Assembly (NCBI RefSeq): GCF_050459865.1
Contig: NZ_JBCMNM010000026.1
Span: 83,294-147,293, forward strand
Reading direction: 5' to 3'
From: Rummeliibacillus pycnus_B
GTDB taxonomy: Bacteria; Bacillota; Bacilli; Bacillales_A; Planococcaceae
DNA length: 64,000 nucleotides
In this document: positions 63,760 through 64,000 of the stretch, piece by piece
Position numbering within the stretch: the first letter of the stretch is position 1
Layout of the letters: every line of letters starts with the position of its first letter
Program-made: the position numbers and the translations under genes
Notes under the pieces: model-generated
Told to the model about the DNA's origin: nothing
The model's input: the letters and a program-made list of their open reading frames with translations, nothing else
The model's database searches: none

Positions 63760-63928
63760 TATTTACTTTTCAAGATTCATATTCTAAATTTTTCTCTGAT
63801 AAGTCAATTTCATAAATCTATTTCTAGGTAAATAACACGAATGTTTATCAACTTTTGAACAAAAATAATGCGGTATGTTGTTTCATTTAATTTATCATAC
63901 ATAGTAATTCACTCTGTATACAGCTACA
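63760..63928. other. AT-rich spacer, no feature seen
   Basis: About 170 bp of AT-rich DNA before the final repeat. I see no gene, promoter or hairpin that I can support here. Confidence 0.5.
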
Positions 63929-64000
63929 GACAGGCGCTTTCCGCGGGCGTGCGTTGAGTCTCCTCGGCAGCTCCTAGCTGCCTGCGGGGTCTCACCTGTC
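63929..64000. repeat. GC-rich interspersed repeat, reaching the window edge
   Basis: A GC-rich block begins GACAGG (63929) and ends CCTGTC at base 64000, which are inverted. Inside, GGCAGCTCCTAGCTGCC is a near-perfect hairpin, and CGCTTTCCGCGGGCGTGCG stands out from its AT-rich surroundings. It looks like a known kind of short palindromic repeat in Bacillales and may continue past the window. It is a different sequence from the element at 33631. Confidence 0.6.

Overview
The window is AT-rich chromosomal core of an endospore-forming Bacillales. Gene content and order follow the B. subtilis ytkL-to-pheT region, but with local differences: a FadR-type regulator joined to accDA, dut next to ysdC, a complete liv operon, and no ytsJ, ytaF, speD or ytxBC. 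This mosaic and the interspersed GC-rich repeats suggest Caryophanaceae/Planococcaceae (a Lysinibacillus-like or neighbouring genus). The placement is inference. sspI, a spore protein gene, supports a spore former.

Layout. 0.1-8 kb: M24 peptidase, ytkL, ytoI, ytpI, nrnA, and dnaE with a degenerate PHP domain. 8-19 kb is central carbon metabolism: a FadR-like regulator with a perfect palindromic operator, accDA, pfkA-pyk, fxsA, ytvI, then citZ-icd-mdh. 19-30 kb: a hotdog protein, phoPR, polA-mutM-coaE, gapB behind two CcpN-type sites, then nrdR-dnaB-dnaI. 31-35.4 kb: T-box-controlled thrS, two related MITE-like repeats, and an L20-type leader with infC (ATT start)-rpmI-rplT. 35.4-37.3 kb: divergent nsrR/hmp with three operator-like motifs exactly 31 bp apart. 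37.4-41 kb: six 21-bp tandem repeats and two tandem GH25 lysozyme-like genes. 41-44.3 kb: a ysdA-like gene, dut, ysdC, argF. 44.4-49.1 kb: livJHMGF. 49-53.6 kb: glcD, an Xre/membrane protein pair, sspI, a quinone-oxidoreductase-like gene, an rRNA methylase. 53.6-57.5 kb: T-box-controlled pheST. 57.8-63.6 kb: oppDFBCA. The window ends inside another interspersed repeat.

How it fits together: glycolysis (pfkA, pyk), gluconeogenesis (gapB), the TCA entry (citZ, icd, mdh) and malonyl-CoA synthesis (accDA) lie within 20 kb, each with recognisable control DNA. Replication and repair genes (dnaE, polA, mutM, dnaB, dnaI, nrdR, dut) and translation genes (thrS, pheST, infC, rpmI, rplT) fill most of the rest. 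No CRISPR array, prophage, transposase, rRNA or tRNA gene was seen. The least explained items are the FadR-like operators around accDA/pfkA, the 21-bp repeat array, the NsrR-site array, the short-sensor PhoR, the PHP-degenerate DnaE, and the interspersed repeats.
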